Positions 1 through 12,142 of a stretch of 64,000 nucleotides of DNA are shown here, piece by piece. How positions within the stretch are numbered: position 1 is the first letter of the stretch; each line of letters opens with the position of its first letter. The stretch is from Phyllostachys edulis (lineage: Eukaryota; Streptophyta; Magnoliopsida; Poales; Poaceae): contig CM070561.1 of NCBI GenBank assembly GCA_036346405.1, forward strand, positions 5,954,834-6,018,833, in the 5' to 3' direction. The notes below the pieces were generated by a model. It ran no database searches, was not told where the DNA came from, and saw nothing but the letters and a program-made list of their open reading frames with translations. The position numbers and the translations under genes are program-made.

Positions 1-96
1 AAATTCCAAAGACATCTCATTGACCTATTCTAAGTTTGAATTTGAAACATAAAAATTAAATCATGAACAGTGGGTTTTCAAATTTTATTTGGGTAC

Positions 97-3000
97 TATA
101 ACATCCCAGTAAACCCTCTGAATTATTTCATATTTTATAGAATTTTATTTCTATTTTTAAAGGCTCGGTCAAACTAGATTTAAATGAAATCAAAGTGAGT
201 CAACCTTCGCACTATTCGTTGGGCTCAAACCACATGGACTTGACTCGGCTAAACCAACCGACCACGCCGCACTGCACCCGGAACCGAGTCAAACCCGCAC
301 CACACCAGTCTGAACAGCCCTCTGGTGCGCAACCATTTGATCCAGATCGTAGGGCTCACGTGCAGCACCCGATCGGACCAGTCCGATCACCACGCAATCC
401 TGGCCGCGCAATTTCGATCGAGTGGTCCAACTTAACCGCACCGGTCCGCACCGTCGCATAGAGCCGGTTTCTCCTCCGGTAAACCTCGGCCTCTCTAACC
501 TTGTATAGGAGCTCCGCCTTGACCCAATGAATGTCCCCACCAATTTAATTGGTCTTTGGTGCAGGGAATCGTCCCCGCGGCTTTCGTCTTCCCCAGCTCT
601 GATTGAGCTCCGCCTTGGGCTGTTTCACCATCTCCGGTGAGTCTCATCTGCTTTGGTTGACTCCTTTGAGTCTCTGAGGTTCTAGCTTCTCATCCCAAAG
701 CCTTTTTCGTGTTTTGGTTGGATGTAAAGCTTCGCCGCCGTGAAGCTCCATTGCCGCGCCGCCACCATCCGTGTCCTGACCACCGCAGCGCCTCTCCGCC
801 CTAATGGAGCTCGGATTCGTGTTCGTGGTGATGAGACGACGCTAACGCACTCCTCCCCGAGCTCCCTCGCCGTCCGTAGCGTCTCCTCCACGAGTGCTGC
901 CCCATCGTCTCCGCCTCTGGCCACCGCGCGTGCGACTCCGGCGACCATTGGATTCCGCGCTACCTTGGGTGAGCTCGCCTTCTCCTTGCACACCCGCCCG
1001 TGTCGACACTGAGCCCAGAGCTCATTGCCTTGCCGTGGTGGCGAGGTTCGCTTGCGGCGCACGCGGGTCACACTCGGCAAATCCTTTGTTCACACCATTT
1101 ATTAACCAAATCTCATTTGTTTTAGCGCTAATCATTGCTTAGAGTGGTTAAAATCTGTCTTAACATGCTAATGTTTGAATGACATGTGGGCCAGACACAT
1201 TAAGTGCAAAGTAACCAGCCCCATAGACCATACACTGTGCTGTGGACCGAAGGTCCACGCACTATTTGGTGAACCGTGCCAATGACAAGTAGGGCCCACC
1301 TGTTAGTAGGGTTTTAAATTCAGATTTTAATTGAGAAATGATACTATGCACTGGGCCCCACCTATCATAGGCTTTGGTTAGGTGACCTTCGGTATAAAAA
1401 GTAAATAATACTTAAGAAATTCCGAAATTGTTTATTTACACACTGAAAAATTGGATTAACTTCTAAAATACATAATTAATTAATTTTAACTCCAAAAACA
1501 GTGAAACCAATTTTGTTATTTTTAATTTTAAATGAACTATATATGAAAATTGGTTTCAAACATGCCACTGTCCCAGAAAATATATTTGGTGGAAAATGAT
1601 CCAAAACTACATTTATTTATACACTAGAAAATGCTTTTAACTTTAAAAATTCATAACTATCTCATCTTAACTCAAAAATGGATGAAACCAGTTTTGATAA
1701 TTTTAATTTTAAGTAAAATTTATTTTAAAATAGGTTTCAAATATGTCTTTGTAACAGAGAGTATAGTTTTGGGAAAATAATCCATAACTCATTATTTCTA
1801 CAATATAAAAAGTCGATAACTTTAAAAATGTATAACTAATTCATAAAAACTCCAAATGAGGTAAACTCAACTATTTTGGTCTTATATAATTATTCTCTAT
1901 TTATCTATGTAATCCTTTTTCCCACTACTATTCTACAAATTTTGACCAAATAATTAATTTCGGTGAACAGTAACTGATAGTATTTAAATTGCATTTTGTG
2001 GAAAACTGAAATTCAAACTGCTATAACTCTCACACACTAAATCCAATTAGAATAATTCTTTCATCTAAATTCATCTAAAATCATGATCTACCTACTGTAT
2101 ATATTTCATGTATTTTTGAGCATTTTGAATTTTTGGCTTATTTGGTGTTAATTGCAACATCATTCTTTCGATAGATATTTCGACGATACAAATGTATTCA
2201 TGAGTGTAAACTGAGATTGAACAAGTGGTACAGCAAAGGTGCGAGCACCCTCCTCTTGAACATATTGCTCCTAATGATTTTAAAATGTTTTGTATGAATT
2301 TTACTCTCTCAATTGCATGCTATTTTGAAAAGTATGTTCATGGGTAGAAGCAGTTAATTCCCTACTTGCTGCATTGGCCCTCCTTTGAATGTTGATTACC
2401 CTTTTACCTTGAATGATTAAGGCTATATGTTATATGAGTTTGTTTGCTAATTTGTAGAACGATGCTTAGTCGTGCTAGTAGTTGTAGTCGATAACGGTTG
2501 ATGGAGCTAGTCCATCGGTCGATGGATCGAATTGAAACTTAATGAAATTTGAGGATTATATGGATTTGATTATGTTGAATTTGAGAAAAATGTCCAGATC
2601 TTCGTATCTGAATATTATGAACTTGTTGATGGGCTATTGTTGTGTGTTGGACTTGGACGGGTGATAGGGTGATGAAGGGGTGGTCCTGGATTCGCATAGC
2701 CCCGTCTGGGTATTTGAGGACCAGTCTGTGGTGTGATGAACCAAGCCTTACGTACAACCACACGCCGGGATAATGGCGAAGGCTTGGCTTAATAATTTGT
2801 TGTGCGTTAGCTATCAAAACACAATTAGATTGGCAGTTGTTGTTATTTGGTTTTAATGACTCTCTTGTCAATTTGGTGGGGGCATATTATATTTTTATTT
2901 TCTTGCCCTTAAGGGTCTCTTGTTTGTAAGGGATTTACTTACACAACGGGGTTAGCCGTGGTTCTAACGCGTACGATAGCCTGTCATGGTGGACATCCTC

Positions 3001-3930
3001 GGGTGGTTTGATAGTTAGGACATGACATTGTAACGGCCTCGTTATGATATCTCAGTCACACTCCTTCGGAAGAGTGCATGGCGACAGTGTGAGGTATTCA
3101 TATCGTGTGGGTAAAGCTGTACAACTCCGCAGAGTCTAACTAAATCTATTCGAATAGCCGTGTCCCCAGTTATGGACATCACTTGTGGGAAAGCATGCAC
3201 AGTTAGCTTATGGAAAATTAAGTTTGGATTATGGTTAAAAATGTTATGTCTTTATGTTAGTTTGTCCAGATCTGAAATGTTATCTCGAACGAGATGTTCG
3301 CTTGTTAATTTGTTATGGAATGATTTGTGTCACGAATGGTATATTTGTGTGATGAGTATAGTTGGAGATTATACCGTTGTTGATCATTACTTACTGTTAT
3401 ACAATGTTTTCTAAAGGTTTTAAAAATAAAAATTTGAATCTATATTGTTTATCTAATTGTAAAACTTGCTTTATGCTGAAAATTGACTAGTGTAGTAGCC
3501 TTCATTTGATACTTACATGCATCTTTATTTTTCTTAAAAAGTCTCGCGAGTACAATTTTGTACTTAAGAATTGTCCATTTGTTCAGGTGAGAAGTCTTCA
3601 AATTGGGTAAAGTACTTCAGACGCTGCGACTTTAATCCCAGTTGGTTGCTTGTGGGATTGTGGGCATGCCAACTTGATTATTCATTTTTTATTTTAAGTT
3701 TGTCTTCCGCTGCGATTTATCATTTGATAATTACTTTTGGCCGATTGGCCCTCTTATGCAAACTTGTACATTATATTTCTATTCAATGATGTTGTATTTA
3801 CGATTCCATTATTTTTGTATATTGTGTATGGATGTGAATGCAATGTTGTGTTTGGATATGTGCATGTTAGTCACTGATCCTTGGGAGCTAACATGAGACA
3901 CATATCTGGACACTCAGAATCGCTTTCGTT
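97..3930 (+). mobile_element. Decayed solo LTR of a long-LTR Ty3/gypsy element
   Basis: The left end reads TATAACATCCCAG, one base off the TGTAACATCCC start seen at 14105 and 58028. The stretch has the same internal order as the other LTRs here: a GC-rich leader (about 470-1080), an AT-rich part, the shared box near 3150 (gaatagccgtgtcc ... ttatggacat), a GTAC-type hairpin at 3548-3565, and an acceptor-like tract before 3590. No primer-binding site, gag or second LTR follows, so a solo LTR is the simplest reading. The right end is approximate. Several translated stretches exist but none looks like a protein. Confidence 0.6.
1423..1890 (+). repeat. Three degenerate tandem copies of an AT-rich ~180-bp unit inside the LTR
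   Basis: Units start near 1423, 1601 and 1783. Each has the order: a short 'tttatttacacact'-like run, 'taactttaaaaat-cataacta', 'aactccaaa-atg', 'gaaaccaattttg', then 'aaataggtttcaaa'. The same phrase series recurs once in LTR C at about 62390-62560, so it is an LTR component that has been locally duplicated. The third copy is shortened. Confidence 0.55.
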
Positions 3931-5180
3931 TCATGTTTCATGTTAAGTATTGTGCTCTTTCAGCGTAATTACTTAGCTTGAAACGGATCCGATCTCAGAG
4001 TCCCTACAGCCACTTATGAGCTATGGGTATATATATATATAGTGACGTTCGTAAATGATCATTTAATTTTTCAACTAGCCTGCTGAACGCACAAAATGGG
4101 CGAGCGGGAAGGCGGGAGCTGAGGACGTGTGGTCCGCGGGAGGGTGCGCCGTGCGCGCTGGCCGCGTGTAGTAATTTGTGCCGTGGGCCGTGGGGCTTCT
4201 CCGGTTTGGGAGGGGTGGGTTTTTGGATGGGCCGTGGGTAATTCCTGCCGCGATGCTGCTCGACGGTTTGCGCCCAAAAACAAGCCGTTCTCCTGCAGGT
4301 TATTCCGCCGAAAACGTCCCTAATAAATAGTGGTATTCTATACGGCAACCGGCGAGTCTCCCAAATCCAAATACACAATTACGGCTCCATAAGCTTGGTC
4401 AGAACTCGTCTAAAAAAAGCTTGATCAGAGCTAGTGTGCAGTAGGGATAGACGCTTCTTTCGGTTCGGAAAACATGAATCCACAGCTGTCGGCACAGCTA
4501 AGCGATAGGGCGAGGCGAGCGTGACACGAAAAAACAACCGGCCCTGGTCTCGAGAGCGGCTGAGCCTTTACGCGCACGACACGGCGATGAACATCGTCTT
4601 CTACCTGGAAGACTCTCATCGGCCCCGAAAGATTCTGGCACGAGAATGGCGCAAACGACAAGAACACAAGCCACACCTCAATGACGATTAGACTCAACCA
4701 CTCCATTCAATGGACTCGCAAACGAACACTGTTGCTGCTTTCACATCTTCAACAAGTTCTGACCGAGGTAATACAGCGTGTCACGGCACCAGTGAGAATA
4801 ATTCATCGGAACAATTTGCCGATAGTTCTAAAAACCATCAACTTTCGGTGACTGACGCAGGAGCAAAACGACGCAGCACGGAGAACTCTAGAGCTTACCA
4901 GACGAGACGAGGAAAATACAATGGGCAGCAATTTGCACAAGGATCATAAAGCCAACCAATAGAACATCTTACCAACTTCGCCAGCAATCGGATTAAAGTA
5001 CAGACCTAATTGCATTGCATTAGCCGAGGATTGCGACATCAAGCTACTTTATACAAAAGCAAAGAGGACACAGCACACTGTTTTTTGGACTATTTGGTAA
5101 TTTCTCATTTGGACTCAAAATAAGAAATGGAAAAAGAAAAAGAAATGGGGTGGCCCACTTGTCATTGGGACGAGGGAAGG
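3931..5180. other. Intergenic stretch, no gene recognised
   Basis: Contains a short TA run near 4030, a GC-rich patch at 4085-4320 and a more even-composition segment at 4430-5090. Two open frames (minus strand 4431-4706, plus strand 4710-4949) show no recognisable domain or splice-consistent extension. It may hold upstream exons or a broken host gene, but nothing can be named. Confidence 0.4.
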
Positions 5181-5184
5181 GATA

Positions 5185-5930
5185 ATGTCTAGAGATCTTA
5201 TCTCCAACGAAAGGGAGCAAGATTCGTGTGCTTGCCCTTCGGCCTGGCGGCGGCTCAGGCGACTCAGGCGAGATGTGCGCTGGCCGTTGGCAGCGGCAGC
5301 GTGCGTCCTCCTCCTCAAATGCCGACTCCATTCTCCTTTTTCCTCACCCCGAAAACCAGTGAGTTCTTTCTCTTTTTGGTAGTTCTTCTTCTCCTTCGAT
5401 TAGCCTTCGATTTTCGGGCCTTGGAGCTCCTACGCCGCCGTGGTCGACCCAGCGTAGTCGGTGGTGAGCTCCTAACCTTCCTCTGTGCGCATTCCACCGG
5501 TTCCCTTCTTGCGTCCTCTCCTCTGTGGGTGTTCTGTCTGAGAAACTGATACTTGTGCATTTGGAGCTCGGTTTGGTTGGCTCTGGCTTGACTTCGGTGA
5601 GGAAGAAGGCTTCGGCTTTTCCTGACGATTGGTGCTTCGTGGTTGCATTCTGCCGTTGCACTGTGATTAGGTCTTGTGTAGCATTATCTGTACATCGACT
5701 TCACAAATTGGTGTCCCAGCTTGTGATTTGGCATTGTATCTCCGACGACCTCGTCCGTTCATTCGCAGCACAGTGGAGGCAATTGGTTTTATGAGACAGC
5801 GCGATTTGCGTGCCTTGCCCGATTTACTACTCGATGGTTTTGGCCATCCGCATCGTGAGTATCGTTATTTTCCATTTTTCACATCACTTTGCATATATGC
5901 TGTGCTTGTAGAAATCTCAAATTGTGATTG
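5185..5930 (+). other. Possible transcribed leader / first-exon remnant, identity unknown
   Basis: This GC-rich island in an AT-rich neighbourhood has CT-rich runs typical of grass 5' leaders. Late in it an ATG at 5790 opens a short frame (MRQRDLRALPDLLLDGFG...) that meets a good splice-donor sequence (GTGAGT) near 5852. Nothing downstream to 7.0 kb looks like a matching second exon. It could equally be the leader of a lost retroelement, since the other LTR leaders here look similar. Confidence 0.2.
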
Positions 5931-6445
5931 ATTTGATTGAAACTAGCACTGGGAGATATTGCTTAGTGAAATTGTGAGTTCGGATTAATGCTCGATGAGG
6001 AGTTGGAGTCCTTGTGATAATTGAATACGACAATTAGATATAAATTGGTCTTGAGTTAGAAGTTAACTTCTTGTTTCTCTATTGTGTCATGCTATTCATG
6101 CTCATCTGGTCACTTTGTTTCATTTGGTTGATGCTGTCTGGTAACTTTGTTCCATTCTTGTGATAGCTTTCGCTCCTCGTGTTTCACTATGATTATTGTT
6201 AAGTCACTGTTTCTATTCCTGTCAATTGAAATATTGTATAGATTGGTTAAATTGCATATGGACAGTGAATTCTCAACTAATGATTTGCTTTAAAGTGATT
6301 GATTAGACAAATCAAGGTTTATTTAAAGCTCAAGGCCAAATTTATTTCATTGTGATTTATATTTAATCTGTGATAAAATATTAATCCAAGTAGCGAGGAG
6401 GCCAAAATTACATCTTAAGCAGCCCAACATCTAAGGGCAAGAAAC

Positions 6446-6825
6446 CAAAGTTGCCAATACTGTACCGAAGGCCATACTGACTTAGTTCTTGGAATGGTAC
6501 ATTCCGGTACTGATCTATACCAGTGTACCATTTCAGATTTAAGATAATAATACAAATATATATATTTATAAGTATATATTTGTTTAATTATATGCACACC
6601 AAATATCACTTGTATTATTATTCTAAATACATAGTAGTATTATAAAATATAACATATATTTCAATAGACTGTATTATCAATTCTATCGGTATGGCCGGTA
6701 TTGATCGATATTAAGCCAGTATTGAGCCGGTATTTTCGTCGGTACGGTACGCAGGCTTTTACGTACCAGTTTAGATGGCGGTACGGTTCATACTGGCCGG
6801 TACTAGAATTGTATTGACAACTTTG
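6446..6825. mobile_element. MITE-like element, ~380 bp
   Basis: Terminal inverted repeats CAAAGTTGCCAATAC (6446-6460) and the complement of GTATTGACAACTTTG (6811-6825) differ at one of 15 positions. Inside each end are several copies of a GGTAC / CCGGTA-rich motif; the centre is AT-rich with no coding potential. I could not define a clean target-site duplication, so the superfamily is not assigned. Confidence 0.6.
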
Positions 6826-7017
6826 CAATAAACAACAATATAAATCTGAGCATTATATTGATTTCCTTTGTTGTTAAGATCTATCTTTTAGCATTTTATC
6901 CAGTTTAATTGACACGAAGATTTTTCGTGTTTATAAAATACTGCTAGAATTATCCTTTAATTACCATAATTTATGCTGAAATTAATTATAAATATCCCCT
7001 AAAACCGCTAATTTTAC

Positions 7018-7056
7018 AGCACACAGCACACAGCACACAGCACACAGCACACAAAG
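7018..7056. repeat. AGCACAC microsatellite
   Basis: About five tandem copies of a 7-bp unit (agcacac), lying roughly 150 bp beyond the stop codon of the REF-like gene and so near or within its 3' untranslated region. Confidence 0.8.
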
Positions 7057-7205
7057 CAGAGCTAATAGAGCGTCGTCGTCGTCCATGAGGACAACGTCGT
7101 ATGTCTAAAACAGTGGTACCACCATTTTTAGCTCTGGATTCTCGCTCTCTTGTTCAGTTCAGGCCAAGGGCAATCCAGAACTCACCAGAATACGGCTTGA
7201 CCTCA

Positions 7206-8525
7206 CTACTGGGACTCAGCGGCACGTTTCAAAGGCTCCGTCTCCGGTGATGATGCTGCAGGCGCGCCGCGCTCTCCGAACACCTTGGCGATGCCCTCGG
7301 TGGGGATGGCGGGAAGGTACAGTGCTCCGGTGTACCCCTGCTCAGCTGCAGAGGTGATCACCTTGTTGTACTTCTCGGCCCAGTACGCGGCGGTAGGCAC
7401 AACGATCTGCGCCACCTGCGGGAACAGCGGCAGGTTGTTCAGCGAGCGCCAGGTGGAGACGGCGACGTGCTCCGCCGCTGGCTCGTAGCGCACGTAGAGG
7501 TCCTTGGCCACCGGCTGGATCCTCCCGTAAACAGCGCGAGCAGCGCCGGTCACGCCGGACTGCTGCACCTCGGTGGTGAGCTCCCTCGCCACCACCGGCA
7601 CGCCCCGGGCCACCGTGCAAGCTTGCGCCGAGGCGGTCTTCAGCGTCGGCGGGAGGTGCCGGTCCAGCTCTTGCACCGTATCATCCACCTGCCATTGTCA
7701 TTTCAAGTCGGTCAGCAAGAACACGCAATTTGTTCCAATATCAAATTTAACCCTTTCCAAGAAGAAGGGCTTTGTCGTCGACATGTACCACCACCTCGGA
7801 CTAGGGTAACCGCAAAGTGATAGCATGCGCCGGAATCGAAGGAATCTAGCGCTCAAAACACCCACCACAACTTTGCCTACCCTTGTAGGCCCCAGCTACA
7901 GGAACCGCACAAGAAACTGACGCCATACCCACCATACCAGGCCCGCGTCAGAGCAATCATGCACCGCTAAAAAAATCTAACGGCGCAACCCAGCGGCGCG
8001 GTGCCTCCTAGTTCTACCGTGCGCCGCATGGCAGGAGCCGCCCCCTCGGCCGACGAGCAAACCGCGTTACCGTGCGCCCCGCGAAACAACGGCAACCGCG
8101 ACCAACCGACGCTATCGTGGAGAAGTGGGGTTGTGGCTGCGTGCGTACCTTGCGGTCGACGAAGGCGAGGACATCGAGGGGGACGCCGTGGAAGCGTCCG
8201 TAGACGGGGCCGACGACGCCCTTGACGGCCGACTCGACAGCGTCGATGCCGGGGCGGAGCGGGCCGGCGTGGTCCTTGGCCAGCGCGTAGAGCCCCGCGA
8301 GGCACACCGCCGCCTGCGCCGCCGCAATCTGCACGAACTCCAGGTACCTCAGCCTCCTCTTCTCCTCCTGCTCCATCTCCACCTCCCTCTCCTCCTGCAA
8401 GCAAGCAAACCAACCAAAACCCCCAAATCCAAACCAAATCAGCACCAATTCCGCACGTAGCAACGTCGAATCGAGCCGAGAAGCGAGGGAATTTTGCTTA
8501 CCACTTGCGGGTTGGGCTCCGCCAT
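7206..8525 (-). CDS. REF/SRPP-like (rubber elongation factor family) stress-related protein, three exons
   Basis: Exons on the minus strand: 8525-8502 (MAEPNPQV), 8394-8149 and 7688-7206. All junctions are GT-AG (donors GTAAGC and GTACGC, acceptors TTGCAG and TGGCAG) and in phase 0, giving 250 residues and a TAG stop. Family marks are a helical RYLEFVQIAAAQAAV segment, LAKDHAGPLRPGIDAVESAVKGVVGPVYGRF, FVDRKV at the exon 2/3 junction, then VPVVARELTTEVQQSGV, a WRSLNNLPLFPQVAQIVVPTAAYWAEKYN block and a short polar tail. Length and domain order fit plant REF/SRPP-like proteins. These are lipid-droplet-associated proteins with no catalytic site; in non-rubber plants they are linked to droplet stability, growth and stress. 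The first ATG after the GC-rich leader is used because it splices in frame. The gene looks intact. Confidence 0.93.
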
Positions 8526-8916
8526 CTCTCGGAAACCGGAGTTGCGCGGACGGGGGTTTCTGGAACCTGGTCGGGAATCCGGACTAGGGGGAGACGAGAC
8601 GATTTTTTTCCGCTTCGCTGTAACGAGGAAATGGAAACCACGGGAGGGGTCGCTATATGGGCGGCGAGGGGAGTCGTCTGGCCGTGCGATGAGGATGGCG
8701 TTTGATCGGGGCCGTCGGGACGGCGAGAGAACACCCTGGAGCGGGGCCGCCACGTAGCGGTCGCGTGAGGGCACGTGGCTGGGGCCGTGTCCAAGTCGCC
8801 ACCGGCTGACCGGCGCTATCTTTTACTCGTCGATCTGTGTGCGCCGACAAGAGTAATGGTTCGGTTCCCGCTTGGGGATGGCTCCGGTGGGTCAGCAGGT
8901 GATGGTGATACTAGCT
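8526..8916 (-). promoter_or_regulatory. Leader and proximal promoter of the REF-like gene
   Basis: GC-rich leader followed upstream by a weak TATA-like CATATAG on the minus strand (complement of 8651-8658), about 130 bp from the ATG. The region stops abruptly at 8917, where an LTR begins. All host upstream sequence beyond about 390 bp has therefore been displaced. The exact transcription start is not visible. Confidence 0.45.
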
Positions 8917-9414
8917 TCTAACAACCTAAATTTTAGAAGTTTTTAAAAAATTTAAAATAAAAATAACTATTTTTTTAAAAAAATTTAAAATAAAAATAAC
9001 TATTTGGTTATGTTAAATTTCTAAAGCTTAACTTAAAATTTTAAACATTAAAAATAATTTAAGTGACAAAATCAAACTTCAACTAATTTAAATTTGGTTT
9101 ATCTTGAGTTTGTTGGAGCTCTCTGGTTTCTAGAATTTCCTTTCTCTGTTTGTTCCAATTCCCGTCGGCCCGTCCCTTTTCTCGCTTTAGCCTCTTGGTG
9201 TCGACCAGCCTCTTGATTTCTACTGCCTCTTGGTTTCGACCAGCTATTCGGTTTCGACAACCCCATCGGTTTTGACCAGCCCCGCCTGTCGCCCATGTTC
9301 ACCTTCTCTTTTCTCCCTCTTTTTCCTCAGCGATGTGCGCATTAAATACCGTTGTCTCCGCCGCACCGCCGCAAATCCCGCCACTCCATCGTGTCGCCCA
9401 GTCCTCCTCTTTCC

Positions 9415-9423
9415 TCTATAAAT
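9415..9423 (+). promoter_or_regulatory. TATA box of the 5' LTR
   Basis: CTATAAATA followed by agagca and a CT-rich initiator-like tract. The 3' LTR has the same sequence at 16053-16062. Confidence 0.75.
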
Positions 9424-10079
9424 AGAGCACTAGGGAGCCCTTGCCACCTCTTGTTTTCCCTTTCCTCTCTCTCTCTCTCGTTTAAATCAGTGCTTGAGTT
9501 CACGCGCACCGAGCTCAGGCCACCGCCTTTTAGCGCCCTGTAAATCAAAACTTCTCCTGCCGACAGCCGAGCCACCTTCCTCCTCGCATTCTGCCGCCGA
9601 CGTTGATCCCCTAGCGGCATCGTCCACTCTGTTAAGTTCGCCTCGCAACGTTCTACGCCATGCTCCCTTCCTTTTCTCTCAAGCATCTTGCGGTCACGGA
9701 GTCCATATGCGTGATCGATCACAGCTGCCAAGAATCCCGCCAGATTCCTCTTCGAATCGCCGCCAACCCTCTCTCTAACTCCTCCCGTTGTTCGATTCCG
9801 TCAAGAATCAAGGCGGCTCGCTCTCCGCCAAGTGACCGCCTGCCTTTCTTTCTTTTCTTCTTTGAGCAACTTCCTTGTAGAGGCTAACTTTGTCATTCAC
9901 GGCTCCGCTCACTCGCCATTTCTCCTCACTCCGGCCAGAAGACCCGATTCTACCCGAGATCTTTCCGCCAAGAGTTCGCCAGAGCGCCTGCGCCATCTTC
10001 GACCGCCGTTCGCCGTCCTCCTCCAGCCTCCACCTCCGGCCTCTCTCTCGGTCCTGGTGAGTTCCTCGTGCCCTGTTCT

Positions 10080-10330
10080 TTGTTTCTTTCTTCTTTCGAC
10101 CGCGTCGAGCAATCGAATCGTTCTTTCTTCTTTCGACCGTGTCGAGTAGTCGAATCTTTCCTTCTTTCGACCACGTCGAGTAGTCGAATCGTTTTTTCTT
10201 CTTTCAACCGCGTCGAGCAGTCGAATCTTTCTTTCTTCTTTTAACCGCGTCGAGTAGTCGAATCCTTCCTTCTTTTGACCCCGTCGAGTAGTCGAATCCT
10301 TCTCTCCTTCCAACCAGTCGAATCTCCTTC
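10080..10330 (+). repeat. LTR intron minisatellite, six units
   Basis: Tandem units of about 33-38 bp with core gaccgcgtcgagtagtcgaa, separated by TTC-rich spacers. They lie between a splice donor (GTGAGT at 10057) and an acceptor before 10547, so they are probably spliced out. The sister array in the 3' LTR has 17 units. Confidence 0.85.
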
Positions 10331-10546
10331 TGATCAGTCGAACTTCCTTCGACCAGGTAGCCTAAACCTTCCGACCAGTCGAATCTCCTTCCGAGAACTC
10401 GTTCTCCTTCGTTTGAGCTCCGATTCGAGTGATTCAAATTTCTAACTTTATCTAAATTCAGTACCTTTCTTTTGGCTCTAGTTTGGTAATTTCTTTGGAT
10501 TTTCTTTAGAGTTGTTTTATTTATTTGGCTCTTTTCGCATGTATAG

Positions 10547-11805
10547 ATTCTGACATTTCCGAAGAGTTCTGGGACCCGACGACCACGACCGAAGCATCTC
10601 AACTCTTCAATGAAGGCAAGTCGTAGACCTTTGATCATGTCATACCCAGTGTATAAAATTATATTGTTTTATATCAACATGCATGGCTAGTTGTATAAAA
10701 ATGGTTTGGGAAATAACTAAATACCTACTCGACAGTATTACTCATTGAATAATTATGAATGACATGTTGACATGTATCATTGGACACCATAGGTTTGGTA
10801 ATCTTAGTTGGACACCATTGTAATACCAACTTGGGAGCGTGTATTATGCTTAGTCATGCGATGTTTTTCGATTACATGATTCATTAATGATTAATCTTGA
10901 CTTAATGATATATGAAATTGTGGCATGTGTTGCCGCTAATGTTAAAATTTGTTATGCCATGGTAGGTGTTGCCATTTGGTCGGGTTGAACCAAAAATGAT
11001 TTCTTACATAGGCGACTGATCGTGCAGTAAAGGGGGAGAATTTTTGGGATGTGGTTGTCTCACCTGAGTAGTCACTAAGGACTTAACTTTATGCGCTATT
11101 GATCCGGGCCATACCGTGCAACCACAAGTCTATTTATGGGGTAGACCTGGCCAACTAATTAGCACTGTTTTGAGTTGGTTCTGTGTTGGCTGATAATGCG
11201 CAAGAGGGGGCCTGTGTGGCGAATCCTTAGCGAGCAGGACTGAGTCAAAACAGAGCTTTGTAAAAAGCCTGGTGATAGTCTCTCCTTGATTCACATGTCT
11301 AAGGAAACACATGTTGTATCAAGCGACTATCTCTTGTGAGTCAAGCTGTACAACCTCTGCAGAATGTAAAACTATTCGAATAGCCGTGTCCCCGGTTATG
11401 GACAATGCCTGGTGATTTTACGCGAGGGGTAGATTTTCTCAAAAATATGGTTGTGGTTGGTTACAAGTGGTTTGGGAAGTGAATTGGGTGTTCACGAGTG
11501 GTTCGGGAAGTGAACAGGGTGTTTACGAGTTATTTCAAAGAACTTGATTACTTATGTATTAATCTTTCAAATTGTGCTTTACAATCTACTTATTGTATTT
11601 AATGTCAATGTTGCTTTATGCAAATTAAATATAAAGCTATCCTTGTTCAAGCCTTGCATAAATACTATTTGCATACATTTCCCTACGATTTGCTAAGTAC
11701 TTTATGTACTCACGGCTATACACCCTTTGTTGATCAGTCGCCGAAGAAGACCCGGGGAGCTCCGAGTTCTATGAAGAGGAGTACTTCAAAGACCATGCGA
11801 AATAG
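10547..11805 (+). other. LTR exon A (10547-10615) and exon B (11738-11805), acidic open frame
   Basis: Exon A follows a TATAG acceptor, encodes DSDISEEFWDP...LFNE and ends in phase 1 at GAAG|GCAAGT, a good GC-type donor. Exon B follows TGATCAG, continues in that phase as AEEDPGSSEFYEEEYFKDHAK and ends TAG, then gccgcg. The same phase, acidity and final TAG recur in other LTR families in this window. No start codon is assigned and function is unknown. Confidence 0.4.
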
Positions 11806-12131
11806 GCCGCGTCCTCCACTCGATTGCCCGTGGGCATGTCGAATGGCTTCCACGAGTTGTTTTATTCCACTGCAAGTTTACCTTGGTCGTAACTCGTAGA
11901 TCTGGTCGTGGACCTGGTCGTGACTTTAGCCCTGCGTGGCAAGCTCTGTAAAACCTTGACCATAAGGTCCTTTTGCTGCTAAGTATTATTGTTTTGTATG
12001 CTTCATTAGCTATTTAATTGTATGGATATGATTCATCTATATTGCAACTGTGTGGACTAGCTACTGATCATGTGACTAGTTCAGAATGCACAGAGGGTCC
12101 CGGGGTTACATAGTCGGGGTCCCGACAGAGA

Positions 12132-12142
12132 TGGTATCAGAG
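12132..12142 (+). other. Primer-binding site, tRNA-Met type
   Basis: TGGTATCAGAG, four bases after the LTR end, matches the 3' end complement of plant initiator tRNA-Met used by many Ty3/gypsy and copia elements. Confidence 0.9.

Larger units (their letters stand above)
8917..12127 (+). repeat. 5' LTR of the gag-only element, 3.2 kb
   Basis: Starts TCTAACAACC (TG mutated to TC, compare 14105) and ends CCCGACA. It holds a TATA box at 9415, a leader to a splice donor at 10057, an intron with a 36-bp-class minisatellite, exon A (10547-10615), the shared LTR box near 11372, a small hairpin at 11696-11710 and exon B (11738-11805). Confidence 0.85.

Noticed and set aside
4710..4949. Plus-strand 79-residue frame, Ser/Asn-rich
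   Set aside because: No homology recognised, no splice-supported extension and no convincing promoter.
5226..5661. Overlapping frames around 5.2-5.7 kb as host genes
   Set aside because: All short, mutually overlapping and without domains; kept only as a possible leader.
7018..7056. CRISPR-like array
   Set aside because: A simple 7-bp microsatellite; no spacers, and the genome is a plant's.
7285..7820. Plus-strand and alternative minus-strand frames over the REF-like exon 3
   Set aside because: Shadows of the real minus-strand exon, which has family motifs and correct splice sites.
9909..10313. Minus-strand repetitive open frames with Arg/Lys-rich repeats over the minisatellite
   Set aside because: They are reading-through of the 36-bp-class tandem array (also at 17078-17353); all frames stay open because of the repeat, and no start or family supports them.
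12132..12142. A tRNA gene fragment
   Set aside because: Only 11 bases matching the tRNA 3' end complement, placed right after an LTR: a primer-binding site.
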